A DNA stretch of 64,000 nt from AP-15 sp035503615 (lineage in GTDB: Bacteria; Pseudomonadota; Alphaproteobacteria; ATCC43930; CGMCC-115725): NCBI GenBank assembly GCA_035503615.1, contig DATJTI010000037.1, positions 34,064-98,063 of the forward strand, given 5' to 3'. Within the stretch, counting starts at the first letter, position 1, and each line of letters opens with the position of its first letter. The position numbers and the translations under genes were made by a program. The notes under the pieces are model-generated. The model was given only the letters and a program-made list of their open reading frames with translations. It was not told the origin of the DNA and searched no databases. Positions 26,984 through 35,181 of this stretch are shown here, piece after piece.

Positions 26984-27973
26984 ATGCTGATCCGGCGCAA
27001 CAGAGGATGGGAATTGCGCGAGGGTGCGGCGACCCCGGAGCGGGTGTATCTGGGGCGGCGGGCCCTATTGAAGGCGATGGGCTTTGGGGCGATCGGTGCG
27101 GGGGCGATGCTCGCCGCGGCGCCGAACCCCGCCGCCACCGCACTCGCGGCGGATAGCGGCACCGACCCGTCGGCCGCGCTCTACCCGTTCAAACGCGGCC
27201 CGCGTTATAAGCTCGACCGGCCGATTACCGCTGCAAAATATTCGGAACATTACAACAATTTCTACGAATACGGCTCGGACAAGGCGATTGCCGATGCCGC
27301 CCAGCAGCTGAAGATCCGTCCCTGGACGATCAAGATCGATGGCATGGTCGAAAAGGAGATCACGATCGGCATCGACGATCTGTTGAAAAAGATGCCGCTT
27401 GAGGAACGGCTCTATCGGCATCGCTGCGTCGAGGCCTGGTCGATGGCGGTGCCGTGGAGCGGATTTGCGATGGCCGCCTTTGTCGATTTCGCCAAGCCGC
27501 TCGGCTCGGCCAAGTATGTGCGCACCGAAACCTTTCTCGACCCCGCCGAGGCGCCGGGCCAGAAGCAGTTCTGGTATCCCTGGCCTTATATCGAGGGCTG
27601 CACGATCGCCGAGGCGAAGAATGAGCTCGCCTTTTTTGCGACCGGCATGTACGGCAAGCCGGAACCCAAGCAGGATGGCGCGCCGCTGCGTCTGGTATTT
27701 CCCTGGAAATACGGTTTCAAATCGGCGAAGTCGCTGGTGCGCATCTCGTTCACCGACAAGCAGCCGCTATCATTCTGGCAGAATGTCCAGGGCGACGAGT
27801 ACGGGTTCTGGGCGAATGTCAACCCGGCGGTGCCGCATCCGCGCTGGAGCCAGGCGACCGAGCGGGTTCTCGGCACCGACGAGCAGGTGCCGACCCTGAT
27901 CTGGAACGGCTATGGCGAGTATGTCGCCCATCTCTATGACGGCATGCCGCAGAACCGCACGCTATTCATGTAG
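26984..27973 (+). CDS. msrP: Protein-methionine-sulfoxide reductase catalytic subunit MsrP (YedY)
   Basis: A 329-residue periplasmic molybdoenzyme that repairs oxidised methionines in envelope proteins. It carries a Tat signal (GRRALLKAMGFGAIGAGAMLAAA, about residues 25-47), the family start YNNFYEYGSDK and the molybdopterin Cys in YRHRCVEAWSM. The conserved segment FPWKYGFKSAKSLVRI follows, and NRTLF ends the protein. The haem-binding membrane partner MsrQ is normally encoded next to msrP but is absent here: the neighbours are an EF-G-like gene and a HAD phosphatase. ATG 26984 is about six bases after AGGTG. Confidence 0.92.
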   Translation: MLIRRNRGWELREGAATPERVYLGRRALLKAMGFGAIGAGAMLAAAPNPAATALAADSGTDPSAALYPFKRGPRYKLDRPITAAKYSEHYNNFYEYGSDKAIADAAQQLKIRPWTIKIDGMVEKEITIGIDDLLKKMPLEERLYRHRCVEAWSMAVPWSGFAMAAFVDFAKPLGSAKYVRTETFLDPAEAPGQKQFWYPWPYIEGCTIAEAKNELAFFATGMYGKPEPKQDGAPLRLVFPWKYGFKSAKSLVRISFTDKQPLSFWQNVQGDEYGFWANVNPAVPHPRWSQATERVLGTDEQVPTLIWNGYGEYVAHLYDGMPQNRTLFM

Positions 27974-27979
27974 CCGGGG

Positions 27980-28648
27980 TCACGGCGCGAGGCCGAGCCG
28001 GTCGAGAGCCGCCGGCAGCTCGGCGAAATCGTCGAGCAGCGCGGCGGCGGCGAGCCCTTCAGGATCGCCGCGGCAATAGCCATACCGCATCAGGATCAGC
28101 GGCAGCCGCGCGGCATGAGCGGCAGCGGCGTCGTTCTCGCTGTCACCGATCATCGCTGCCGCCTCGGGCCGGGCACCGAGTGCTGCGATCAGCGCCAGGA
28201 GATGTCCGGGATCGGGCTTTTTGACCGCGAAACGGTCGCCGCCGGCGATCTGGTCGAACAATGGCAGCAGACCGAGCCCGTCGAGCACGACGAGGCTCGA
28301 ACGCTGCAGCTTGTTGGTGCAGACCGCGGTCTGGTAGCCGCGCCGCCGCAATTCGGTCAGCGTCTCGGCCACCCGGGGATAGGGTCGGGTCCATTGCACC
28401 GCACCCGCCTCGTAGAGTTCGGTAAAGCGCGCCAGTGCCGTGGCCGAGTCGCCGGACTCGCTCCCTGCCGCCGCCAATGCCCGCGCGACCAGCGCCGGGA
28501 CCCCGTCGCCGATCATCGCCTTGACCTGTGGCAGCGACAGCGGTTCGTGTCCGCGCTCGCGCAGCAGCTCGTTCAGCGCCGCGCGCAGGCCGGCGGCGCT
28601 GTCGACCAGCGTGCCATCGAGATCGAAGACGAGCAGATAACCGGCCAT
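27980..28648 (-). CDS. gph: HAD-family phosphoglycolate phosphatase-type hydrolase
   Basis: A 222-residue haloacid-dehalogenase phosphatase. Motif I is VFDLDGTLVDS, with Asp nucleophile and acid. A helical cap follows (AALNELLRERGHEPL ... MIGDGVPALVARAL). Motif II Thr/Ser is in AVCTNK, motif III Lys in FAVKKPDPGHL, and motif IV is MIGDSENDAAAAHAA. This matches Gph, which removes phosphate from 2-phosphoglycolate made during DNA repair or oxygenase activity; other HAD substrates are possible. It is convergent with msrP, only six bases apart. Confidence 0.85.
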   Translation of the reverse strand: MAGYLLVFDLDGTLVDSAAGLRAALNELLRERGHEPLSLPQVKAMIGDGVPALVARALAAAGSESGDSATALARFTELYEAGAVQWTRPYPRVAETLTELRRRGYQTAVCTNKLQRSSLVVLDGLGLLPLFDQIAGGDRFAVKKPDPGHLLALIAALGARPEAAAMIGDSENDAAAAHAARLPLILMRYGYCRGDPEGLAAAALLDDFAELPAALDRLGLAP

Positions 28649-28761
28649 GGCCTCGCTTGTGCCGAAGATCGCCGGGCTGTTTGCGGTATGAACCGGTCCG
28701 CGCGACGCAATCTACGAGGTATCGAAGTGCGTTGCGATGTCAAGGACAAGGGGCTTGATCG

Positions 28762-28799
28762 CGCTTCCGGCAATCCGGAAGCGGGGCTTCGGCGCGAAG
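28762..28799. other. Two adjacent hairpins in a divergent spacer
   Basis: CGCTTCCGG (28762-28770) and CCGGAAGCG (28775-28783) form a perfect 9-bp stem with loop CAAT. Eight bases from its centre, CTTCG-GCG-CGAAG (28787-28799) forms a second stem. They lie in the 315-base spacer between gph and the GH108 gene. No gene was found in the rest of that spacer. Confidence 0.55.
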
Positions 28800-28963
28800 A
28801 TAACGCATCCGCTCGCGGGCGTGAGGACCGGGGATCGCGCGGCCGTTGAACCGCATATCCGGCGATGAACCGAGATTCTAGCGAGATCGCGCATGGTCGC
28901 GCGGGCCCGGCAAATGTGGCAAAAGTGGTGGGCTGGCAACGTGAACGAACCTGGAGAGCAGCA

Positions 28964-29512
28964 ATGGCGGACAGCTTTTTTGCCATATGCCTCGCTTTCA
29001 CGCTCCGCGAAGAAGGCGGCTATGTCGATGACCCCGCCGATCCCGGAGGCGCCACCAATATGGGAATTACCCTCGCCACCTATCGGGACTGGTCGGCGGA
29101 TCCCGGGCTCGGTCCCACGCAAATCCGCGACATGACGGAACAGACCGCGCGGGCGATCTACCGTTCGCTTTACTGGAATCCGTTGCGCGCCGATGCGCTG
29201 CCGCCCGGTGTCGATCTGAGCGTGTTCGATATGGGCGTCAACGCTGGGATCTGGCGGTCGGCCAGGTTGCTGCAGCGGGCGCTCGGGTTTTCCGGCAGCG
29301 CGCTGGACGGCAGCATCGGTCCGGAGACCTTGAGGGCGGTATCGCGATTTGAGGCGCGCCGGCTGATCGACGATCTCGCCGCGCGGCAAGCGGATTACTA
29401 TAGATCGCTCAACGATTACGACAGCTTCGGCGCGGGCTGGCTCAACCGGACCGAAGCGCGGCGCCTGGCCGCCCTCGCCATGATCGACAGCCCGGCGACG
29501 ACCGAGGTCTGA
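28964..29512 (+). CDS. Glycoside hydrolase family 108 protein (lysozyme-like)
   Basis: A 182-residue muramidase-like protein. It starts MADSFFAICLAFTLREEGGYVDD; the Glu of REEGGY is the expected catalytic residue of GH108. It is followed by GGATNMGITLATY and IYRSLYWNPLRADALPPG, and by a C-terminal peptidoglycan-binding_3-type region (GSIGPETLRAV, DYYRSLNDY). There is no signal peptide, as in phage endolysins and gene-transfer-agent or secretion-associated lysozymes. GGAGAG lies seven bases before the ATG. No phage genes flank it, so it is either a lone domesticated endolysin or a housekeeping wall hydrolase. Confidence 0.85.
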   Translation: MADSFFAICLAFTLREEGGYVDDPADPGGATNMGITLATYRDWSADPGLGPTQIRDMTEQTARAIYRSLYWNPLRADALPPGVDLSVFDMGVNAGIWRSARLLQRALGFSGSALDGSIGPETLRAVSRFEARRLIDDLAARQADYYRSLNDYDSFGAGWLNRTEARRLAALAMIDSPATTEV

Positions 29513-29587
29513 ACCGGGCCGGCCGCGACCCATTGTTGCGATGCAGGGTCGGACCATCGAGAAAGCGCGGCGCGGAGGGTATCGGCA

Positions 29588-30685
29588 TCACGAGCCGCGG
29601 AGGGCGGTGGCGACCAGCTTCATGAATCCGTCCATCGCCGACGGATCGGTCCAGCGCAGCACCGCGACGAGATCGTTCTCGGGGTCGATCCAGGTCAGAT
29701 TGCCGCCGGCACCGCGGGCGTAGTAGCTGCGCTCCGAAGCGCTCGGATAGAGACCGTGCGCCGTGTTGAGCCACCACAGATAGCCATATTGCGGGTACAG
29801 CGTGCAGGGTTCGAGCATCCGCTCGATCCAGGCCGGCGACAGGATGCGGCGGCCGTCCCATTCGCCGCGGTTCAACAGCAGCAGGCCGATTCGGGCCTGG
29901 TCGCGGGCACCGATGAACACGCCGCCGCCCCAATGTCCGCCACCCGAAACCGACTGCACCCGGCGCCCGTCGATCTCGACCCAGGAATTGCGATAGCCGT
30001 GCCATTCCCAATCCGGTGAGGCGCCGATCGGCGTCATGACGAGTTCGCGGAACACTTCGGGCAGCGGCCGCCGCCACACCCGCAACAGGGCGAGCGCCAG
30101 GCGGTTGACCCGGACATCGTTATATTCCCAGAACTCGCCGGGCCGGTGCAGATCGCGGTGCGTGCCCTTGGGTGCCGTGCCCGGCCGGCCGCCGACGGCC
30201 CGGTTGCGGTCGATCAGGTCGGGCTTCCCCCACAGCTCGCCTTCCCATTCCGAGGTCTGCTGCAACAGATGATGCCAGGCAATCGTGTCGTTGTGGGGTG
30301 GTGCGAAGCCGCCATCGTCGACGCGCTGCCCGACCTTCTCGTGCGGGTCGCCGACGAGCCTGCGGTCCCAGGCGAGGCCGAACAGGATCGCGAGATAGCT
30401 CTTGGCGACGCTGAAAGTCATGTCGGCGCGTGCCGTATCGCCCCATTCGGCGACGATGCGGCCATGGTGCACGATCAACCCGCTCGGTCCGCCGCGCGGC
30501 CGCACCGGGCCCAGGGTCTCGTTCCAAGGCGGGCGTTCGGCAAAATCGCTCGTCACCATCTGTGCCAGATCCCGCGCCCATGGCGTCTCGTGCTCGGCCG
30601 CATGGCGGGCAGCCGCGGCAAACGCCGGGTCGGCAGGAGTCGCGGCCGGCCACCGGGCCGGATCGGGCGGGGGGAACACGTTCAT
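29588..30685 (-). CDS. Serine hydrolase (class C beta-lactamase-like family)
   Basis: A 365-residue protein of the beta-lactamase/DD-peptidase fold. The catalytic SxxK is in MTFSVAKSYLAIL (about residues 91-94), the YxN-type motif is in GEFWEYNDVR, and GGHWGGGVFIGARDQARIGLLLL is the typical family block. The C-terminal motif lies near YARGAGGNLTWIDPENDLV. There is no export signal, so it probably acts in the cytoplasm as an esterase or amidase rather than as a lactamase. The natural substrate is unknown. It is convergent with the GH108 gene. Confidence 0.82.
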   Translation of the reverse strand: MNVFPPPDPARWPAATPADPAFAAAARHAAEHETPWARDLAQMVTSDFAERPPWNETLGPVRPRGGPSGLIVHHGRIVAEWGDTARADMTFSVAKSYLAILFGLAWDRRLVGDPHEKVGQRVDDGGFAPPHNDTIAWHHLLQQTSEWEGELWGKPDLIDRNRAVGGRPGTAPKGTHRDLHRPGEFWEYNDVRVNRLALALLRVWRRPLPEVFRELVMTPIGASPDWEWHGYRNSWVEIDGRRVQSVSGGGHWGGGVFIGARDQARIGLLLLNRGEWDGRRILSPAWIERMLEPCTLYPQYGYLWWLNTAHGLYPSASERSYYARGAGGNLTWIDPENDLVAVLRWTDPSAMDGFMKLVATALRGS

Positions 30686-30845
30686 CCTCGGTCACTCCGC
30701 AAACGATGATCGGGTGCGTCCTGATGGCGGACTTGATTTTCGGGCAATCGGCACGACCTCGATGGGAGCGCGGCGCGCGGCGCCGCCCGAACTTGCAATT
30801 CGAGGGGCGGGACCGCTAGTATCGGCGCCGTCGGGTACCGGGGTC

Positions 30846-31100
30846 ATGGATATCATGGGTTCGTTCAGCTTGATGCACTGGATCGTGGTCCTGGCCATTA
30901 TCCTTATCCTGTTCGGCGCCGGAAAGCTGCCTCATGTGATGGGCGACTTTGCCAAGGGCATCAAGGCGTTCAAGGCCGGCATGCGCGAGGATGACGACGC
31001 CGCGACGCCGCCACCCGCGCAGGTGGCCCCGCCGGTTGCCACCGCGGCAGCCCAAGCGCCCGCGGCGGCGGCAGCCGACCGACCGCACGACCACGTCTGA
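30846..31100 (+). CDS. tatA: Twin-arginine translocase subunit TatA
   Basis: An 84-residue Tat pore subunit. A short N-terminal transmembrane helix (SLMHWIVVLAIILILFGAGKLP) carries the conserved FGxGKLP hinge. An amphipathic helix (MGDFAKGIKAFKAGM) follows, then a disordered Ala/Pro tail. It works with TatC, encoded elsewhere, to export folded proteins such as MsrP of this window. tatB and tatC do not follow. A second in-frame ATG at 30855 is an equally good start. Confidence 0.9.
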   Translation: MDIMGSFSLMHWIVVLAIILILFGAGKLPHVMGDFAKGIKAFKAGMREDDDAATPPPAQVAPPVATAAAQAPAAAAADRPHDHV

Positions 31101-31157
31101 GCCGGCACCGCCCAGAACCGGACGGCAGCCACGCGTTCGGGCCGCGCTTTCGTGGCC

Positions 31158-31208
31158 GGCCACCTGAACCCGCTGGCCACTTAAACCCGCCGGCCACTTG
31201 AACCCGCT
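31158..31208. repeat. Three tandem 17-bp units at the start of the SET-domain gene
   Basis: GGCCACCTGAACCCGCT (31158-31174), GGCCACTTAAACCCGCC (31175-31191) and GGCCACTTGAACCCGCT (31192-31208). The TTG start codon of the SET gene (31198-31200) lies inside the third unit. Confidence 0.9.
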
Positions 31209-31572
31209 GGTCGAAATCCGCACCAGCGCGGCGCGTGGACGCGGCGTGTTTGCACGACAAGCGATCCCCGCTCGGACGGTGATCGAGGCCGCACCGGTGA
31301 TCATCGTGCCGGCAGCCGAATGTGCGGCACTCGATCGCACCATACTGCACGACTACTATTTTCACTGGGATGGCGATCCGGACGGCGACGGGCGCGGTGC
31401 GGTGGCGCTGGGCCTCGTCAGCCTGTGCAACCACTCGAACCGCCCGCTGGCCCGCGCCAGCCGCAACTTCGCCGCCCAGACGCTCGACCTGATAGCGATC
31501 GCCGCGATTGCGCCGGGAGACGAGATCACGATCGACTACCATTGTGAATTGTGGTTCGAGCCGCGCGACTGA
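31198..31572 (+). CDS. Small SET domain-containing protein
   Basis: A 124-residue protein that is almost only a SET domain. The N-terminal motif SAARGRGVFARQAIPA is followed by the cofactor-binding LCNHSNRPLARASRN and the catalytic-region GDEITIDYHCE. SET proteins are mostly lysine methyltransferases; single-domain bacterial forms of this size exist, but their targets are unknown. The TTG at 31198 sits in a 17-bp tandem repeat, and upstream stops limit the alternatives. No strong ribosome-binding site is seen. Confidence 0.75.
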   Translation: MNPLVEIRTSAARGRGVFARQAIPARTVIEAAPVIIVPAAECAALDRTILHDYYFHWDGDPDGDGRGAVALGLVSLCNHSNRPLARASRNFAAQTLDLIAIAAIAPGDEITIDYHCELWFEPRD

Positions 31573-31740
31573 GCTTGGCCGCGGATCTCGGGACGATGGC
31601 GGGGACCAGCGCGCTCGCGTCTCGGATGTCCCGCCGTACCGCCGGCAATCGACGATGATCAGTCCCTCTGCTCCCGCGGGGCTGGCCTCGCGTGCGGCCT
31701 CGGGCTATGGATTGTCGGTACTATCGGGGATCAAGACGGC

Positions 31741-32607
31741 ATGCGACGCTTCGAGGGCACCGACAGCTACATCGCGACCGCGGACCTGCAGGTCGCGGTC
31801 AACGCCGCGATCGCGCTCGAACGACCGCTTCTCGTCAAGGGCGAGCCCGGCACCGGCAAGACGATCCTCGCTCATGAGATCGCCCGCGGGATCGGCAAGG
31901 AACTGATCACCTGGCACATCAAATCGACGACCAAGGCGCAGCAGGGGCTCTACGAATACGACGCGGTCTCACGCTTGCGCGACGGCCAGCTCGGTGACGA
32001 ACGCGTGCACGACATCGCCAACTACATCGTGCCGGGAAAATTATGGGAGGCGTTCGAGGCGCCCGAAGCGCCGGTGCTGCTGATCGACGAGATCGACAAG
32101 GCCGATATCGAGTTCCCGAACGACCTGCTGCTCGAACTCGACCGCATGGAATTCTATGTCTACGAGACGCGGCGCACGATCCAGGCGCAGCACCGGCCGA
32201 TCGTCATCATCACCTCGAACAATGAAAAGGAATTGCCGGACGCATTTCTACGGCGCTGTTTTTTTCATTACATCCGCTTTCCCGACCGCGAGACGATGCT
32301 GAAGATTGTCGATGTACATTTTCCGAACCTGAAGCATGAGCTGGTGCACGAGGCGCTGACGATCTTTTTCGACATCCGCCAGGCGCCGGGTCTGAAAAAG
32401 CGGCCATCGACCTCGGAGCTGCTCGATTGGCTGAAGCTGTTGCTGATCGAGAACATCTCGCCCGAGACCTTGCGTGCCCGCGATCCGGCAAAGCTGATCC
32501 CGCCCCTCCATGGCGCGTTGTTGAAGAACGAGGAGGACGTGCATCTGTTCGAGCGGCTGGCCTTTCTGCATCGCCGCGAGCGAGGTCCAGCGGCCGACCC
32601 GCGCTAA
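31741..32607 (+). CDS. MoxR family AAA+ ATPase
   Basis: A 288-residue AAA+ ATPase. Walker A is GEPGTGKT (about residues 34-41), Walker B is VLLIDEIDKAD, sensor 1 is IITSNNEKELPDAFLRRCFFHY, and the C-terminal lid carries KKRPSTSELLDWLKLLL. MoxR proteins work as chaperones with a von Willebrand factor A partner to mature metalloenzymes or complexes. This subfamily is usually followed directly by a CoxE-like VWA gene. Here a CoA-transferase follows instead, so the partner is missing from the locus. Confidence 0.9.
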   Translation: MRRFEGTDSYIATADLQVAVNAAIALERPLLVKGEPGTGKTILAHEIARGIGKELITWHIKSTTKAQQGLYEYDAVSRLRDGQLGDERVHDIANYIVPGKLWEAFEAPEAPVLLIDEIDKADIEFPNDLLLELDRMEFYVYETRRTIQAQHRPIVIITSNNEKELPDAFLRRCFFHYIRFPDRETMLKIVDVHFPNLKHELVHEALTIFFDIRQAPGLKKRPSTSELLDWLKLLLIENISPETLRARDPAKLIPPLHGALLKNEEDVHLFERLAFLHRRERGPAADPR

Positions 32608-32703
32608 TTCCTTCGCCTGCAGTCCACAATCGGCTGAGAGCTGGTTGTCGCCGGCCCAGCACTGCCGCATGATATCTGCGGACAACAAGGACCGGGCGGG
32701 GAA

Positions 32704-33450
32704 ATGGGCGCCAGAAGCAAGATCTTTCCGAGCTTTGCCGAGGCGGTTCGGGACATTCCGGACGGGGCGACGATCGGCTTTGGCGGGTTCGCCGTGGTCG
32801 GCATGCCGATCAACCTTTACGGCGCGGTGGCGGCACAAGGTGCCAAGGGCCTGACCTGCGTGTCGAACTCGACGCGCGGCGGCGCCACCCTGCCCGCCGA
32901 TGCGCCCGATATGGGACAGATGATCCAGAACGGGCAGGTCAAGAAGGTCGTCTGCGCCTTTACCGCACCGACCCGCGCCTCGCAGCGGCTGATCCTGTCG
33001 GAATATGTCGCCAAAGGATTGATCGAGGCCGAGTTGACGCCGCAAGGCACCTTGGCCGAGCGGATGCGCGCCGCGGGCGCCGGCATCCCGGCCTTCTATA
33101 CCCCGGCCGCGGTCGGCACCGAATTGGCCGAGGGCCGCGAGACGCGCGTATTCAACGGTCGCGAATACCTCCTGGAACTGGCGCTGCCGCTCGATTACGC
33201 GATGATCCGCGCCCATCAGGCCGACGCAGCGGGCAATCTGCGGTTCCGCCGCTCGCAGCGCAACTTCAACCCGATCATGGCGATGGCGGCGCGGGTCACG
33301 ATCGTCGAGGTCGAAGAGGACATCCTGCCGGTCGGGGCGATCGATCCCGACGATGTGCACACTGCCGGAGTCTTTGTCCATCGCCTCGTCAAGATCCCGC
33401 CGCCACCCGCAGGCTGGTGGCCGCAACGGCCGGGGAGTGTCGCGCGATGA
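32704..33450 (+). CDS. 3-oxoacid CoA-transferase subunit A-type protein
   Basis: A 248-residue alpha subunit of a two-subunit (SCOT-like) CoA-transferase. It has the glycine-rich CoA-binding segment GATIGFGGFAVVGMP near residue 25 and further family motifs GIPAFYTPAAVGTELAEG and RRSQRNFNPIMAMAA. The enzyme moves CoA between acyl groups, typically succinyl-CoA to a 3-oxoacid, but specificity cannot be read here. Its TGA overlaps the ATG of subunit B (ATGA). It follows the MoxR gene by about 95 bases. Confidence 0.88.
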   Translation: MGARSKIFPSFAEAVRDIPDGATIGFGGFAVVGMPINLYGAVAAQGAKGLTCVSNSTRGGATLPADAPDMGQMIQNGQVKKVVCAFTAPTRASQRLILSEYVAKGLIEAELTPQGTLAERMRAAGAGIPAFYTPAAVGTELAEGRETRVFNGREYLLELALPLDYAMIRAHQADAAGNLRFRRSQRNFNPIMAMAARVTIVEVEEDILPVGAIDPDDVHTAGVFVHRLVKIPPPPAGWWPQRPGSVAR

Positions 33451-34142
33451 GCGAGCGGAGAACGGGGAGCGAGCGGGCGAAGGGGCTGAGCCGGCAGCAG
33501 ATGTGCGACCGGCTGGCGATGGAATTCGGTGACGGCTGGATCGTCAATCTCGGCATCGGCATCCCGACCTTGTGCTCGAATTGCAATTTCGGCGACCGCG
33601 AGATCATCTTCCATTCCGAGAACGGGGTGATCGGCTACGGCCCGCTCGCCCCGGCCGGTGAGGAGGATCTGCACCTCGTCAATGCCGGCGGCCAGCATGT
33701 GACCTTGCGGCCGGGAGCGGCGATCGTGCATCACGCCGATTCATTCGCCCTCATTCGCAGCGGGCGGATCGACGTGACCGTGCTCGGCGCCTATGAAGTG
33801 GCCGAAAACGGCGATTTCGCGAACTGGAAGATGGCCGGACAGCAGGGCGGCGGCATCGGCGGGGCAATGGATCTGGCGGCCTGCGCCAAGCATGTTTTTG
33901 TCGCGATGGAGCACCAGACCCGCAATGGCGCACCGCGGCTCGTCGAGCGTTGCGCGATCCCGGCGACCGCGCGCGGCGTCGTCAATCTCGTCGTCACCAA
34001 TTTCGGCCTGTTCGAGATCACCAAAGCGGGCATGGCGCTGAAGGAGATCGCGCCCGGCGTTACCGTGGACGAGGTCAAGGCCACGACCGGTTGCAACCTG
34101 ATCATTCCGCGCGAAGTGCCGCCGGTGCGGATGGCGCGGTAA
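33447..34142 (+). CDS. 3-oxoacid CoA-transferase subunit B-type protein
   Basis: A 231-residue beta subunit carrying the catalytic Glu in FHSENGVIGYGP (about residue 58), the Gly-rich NLGIGIPTLCSN and AENGDFANWKMAGQQGGGIGGAMDLA. It forms a hetero-oligomer with the subunit encoded by the overlapping upstream gene. The start at 33447 gives the four-base ATGA overlap typical of coupled subunits. The pair, together with the acyl-CoA dehydrogenase of this window, fits breakdown of ketone bodies or organic acids. Confidence 0.9.
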   Translation: MSERRTGSERAKGLSRQQMCDRLAMEFGDGWIVNLGIGIPTLCSNCNFGDREIIFHSENGVIGYGPLAPAGEEDLHLVNAGGQHVTLRPGAAIVHHADSFALIRSGRIDVTVLGAYEVAENGDFANWKMAGQQGGGIGGAMDLAACAKHVFVAMEHQTRNGAPRLVERCAIPATARGVVNLVVTNFGLFEITKAGMALKEIAPGVTVDEVKATTGCNLIIPREVPPVRMAR

Positions 34143-34166
34143 AGCTCCGAGGTCGCTGCCGCCGCC

Positions 34167-35018
34167 ATGCACCGGATTGCCGTCTTTTTTTGCTGCTGGA
34201 TCATCACGACCGGCGTCGCCGCGGCTGCCACGCCGCAATGGCTGACCCTGCCGCCGACCCCGACATTGCCGACCCCGGTAAAGAGCGGGCTCGCCCCGGT
34301 CGACGGGATCAAGATCTGGTATGCGGCCTTTGGCAAAGGCGAGCCGGTGATCCTGCTGCATGGCGGGCTCGCCAATTCGAACTATTGGGGCCATCAGGTA
34401 CGCGCTCTCGAACCCTATTATCACGTCATCGTCATGGATAGCCGCGGCCACGGCCGCAGCACCCGCGACCAGCGGCCCTATAGCTATGATCTGATGGCCG
34501 ATGATGTGATCGGGCTGATGAATTTCCTGAAGATCCCGAAGGCCGCGATCGTCGGCTGGAGCGATGGCGCGATCATCGGCCTCGACATCGCTCAGCGCTA
34601 CCCGCAACGCCTGACGAAACTCTTCGCCTTTGCCGCCAATTCCGATCCGAGCGGGGTCGCCGATTTGAGCAAGAGCCCGGTGTTCAACGCCTTTTTCGCC
34701 CGCACCCGCAAGGAATACGAGGCGCTGTCGCCGACCCCCGCCGAATACGACCAGTTTCTCGCCCAGATCACCAGGATGTGGGCGACACAACCACACTGGA
34801 CCGCCGCCGATCTGCACAGGATTACGACCCCGCTATGGATCGTCGATGCCGATCACGACGAGGCGATCAAGCGCGAGAATACCGAGTTCATGGCCGCAAA
34901 CATCCCTGATGCCGGATTGCTGATCCAGCCCGAGGTCAGCCACTTCTCGTTCCTGCAGGATCCGCAGCAATTTTCCGAGGATGTGCTGCATTTCCTCGCC
35001 CATGTGCCCGGGAACTGA
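34167..35018 (+). CDS. Exported alpha/beta hydrolase
   Basis: A 283-residue alpha/beta-fold hydrolase with a signal peptide (MHRIAVFFCCWIITTGVAAAA). It has the oxyanion region VILLHGGLANSNYWG, the nucleophile elbow GWSDGA (Ser about residue 132), an Asp in IVDADHDEAIK and the catalytic His in EVSHFSFLQDP. It is probably a periplasmic esterase or lipase-like enzyme of unknown substrate. It lies 24 bases after the CoA-transferase B gene and may be in the same transcript. Confidence 0.82.
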   Translation: MHRIAVFFCCWIITTGVAAAATPQWLTLPPTPTLPTPVKSGLAPVDGIKIWYAAFGKGEPVILLHGGLANSNYWGHQVRALEPYYHVIVMDSRGHGRSTRDQRPYSYDLMADDVIGLMNFLKIPKAAIVGWSDGAIIGLDIAQRYPQRLTKLFAFAANSDPSGVADLSKSPVFNAFFARTRKEYEALSPTPAEYDQFLAQITRMWATQPHWTAADLHRITTPLWIVDADHDEAIKRENTEFMAANIPDAGLLIQPEVSHFSFLQDPQQFSEDVLHFLAHVPGN

Positions 35019-35104
35019 GCGCGAGCGCTCCATCGCCACGGCATCAGGGCTTGCCGATCCGGCGGTGACGCGGGCCGCGTGGTTCGGCTAGACTGACGGA
35101 TGAC

Positions 35105-35152
35105 GCCAATCTTGCGATGGGCCAATCTTGCGATGGGCCAATCCTGCCGTGG
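35105..35152. repeat. Three tandem 16-bp units
   Basis: GCCAATCTTGCGATGG occurs identically at 35105-35120 and 35121-35136, and as GCCAATCCTGCCGTGG at 35137-35152. A partial fourth unit follows. It lies in the spacer before the monooxygenase gene. Confidence 0.9.
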
Positions 35153-35181
35153 ACCAATTTGCCGAGGAAAGGGATGCAGCG

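Noticed and set aside
28712..28963. A minus-strand gene through the hairpin spacer upstream of the GH108 gene
   Set aside because: The frame passes through stable hairpins, lacks a ribosome-binding site and overlaps the well-supported GH108 gene in antisense.
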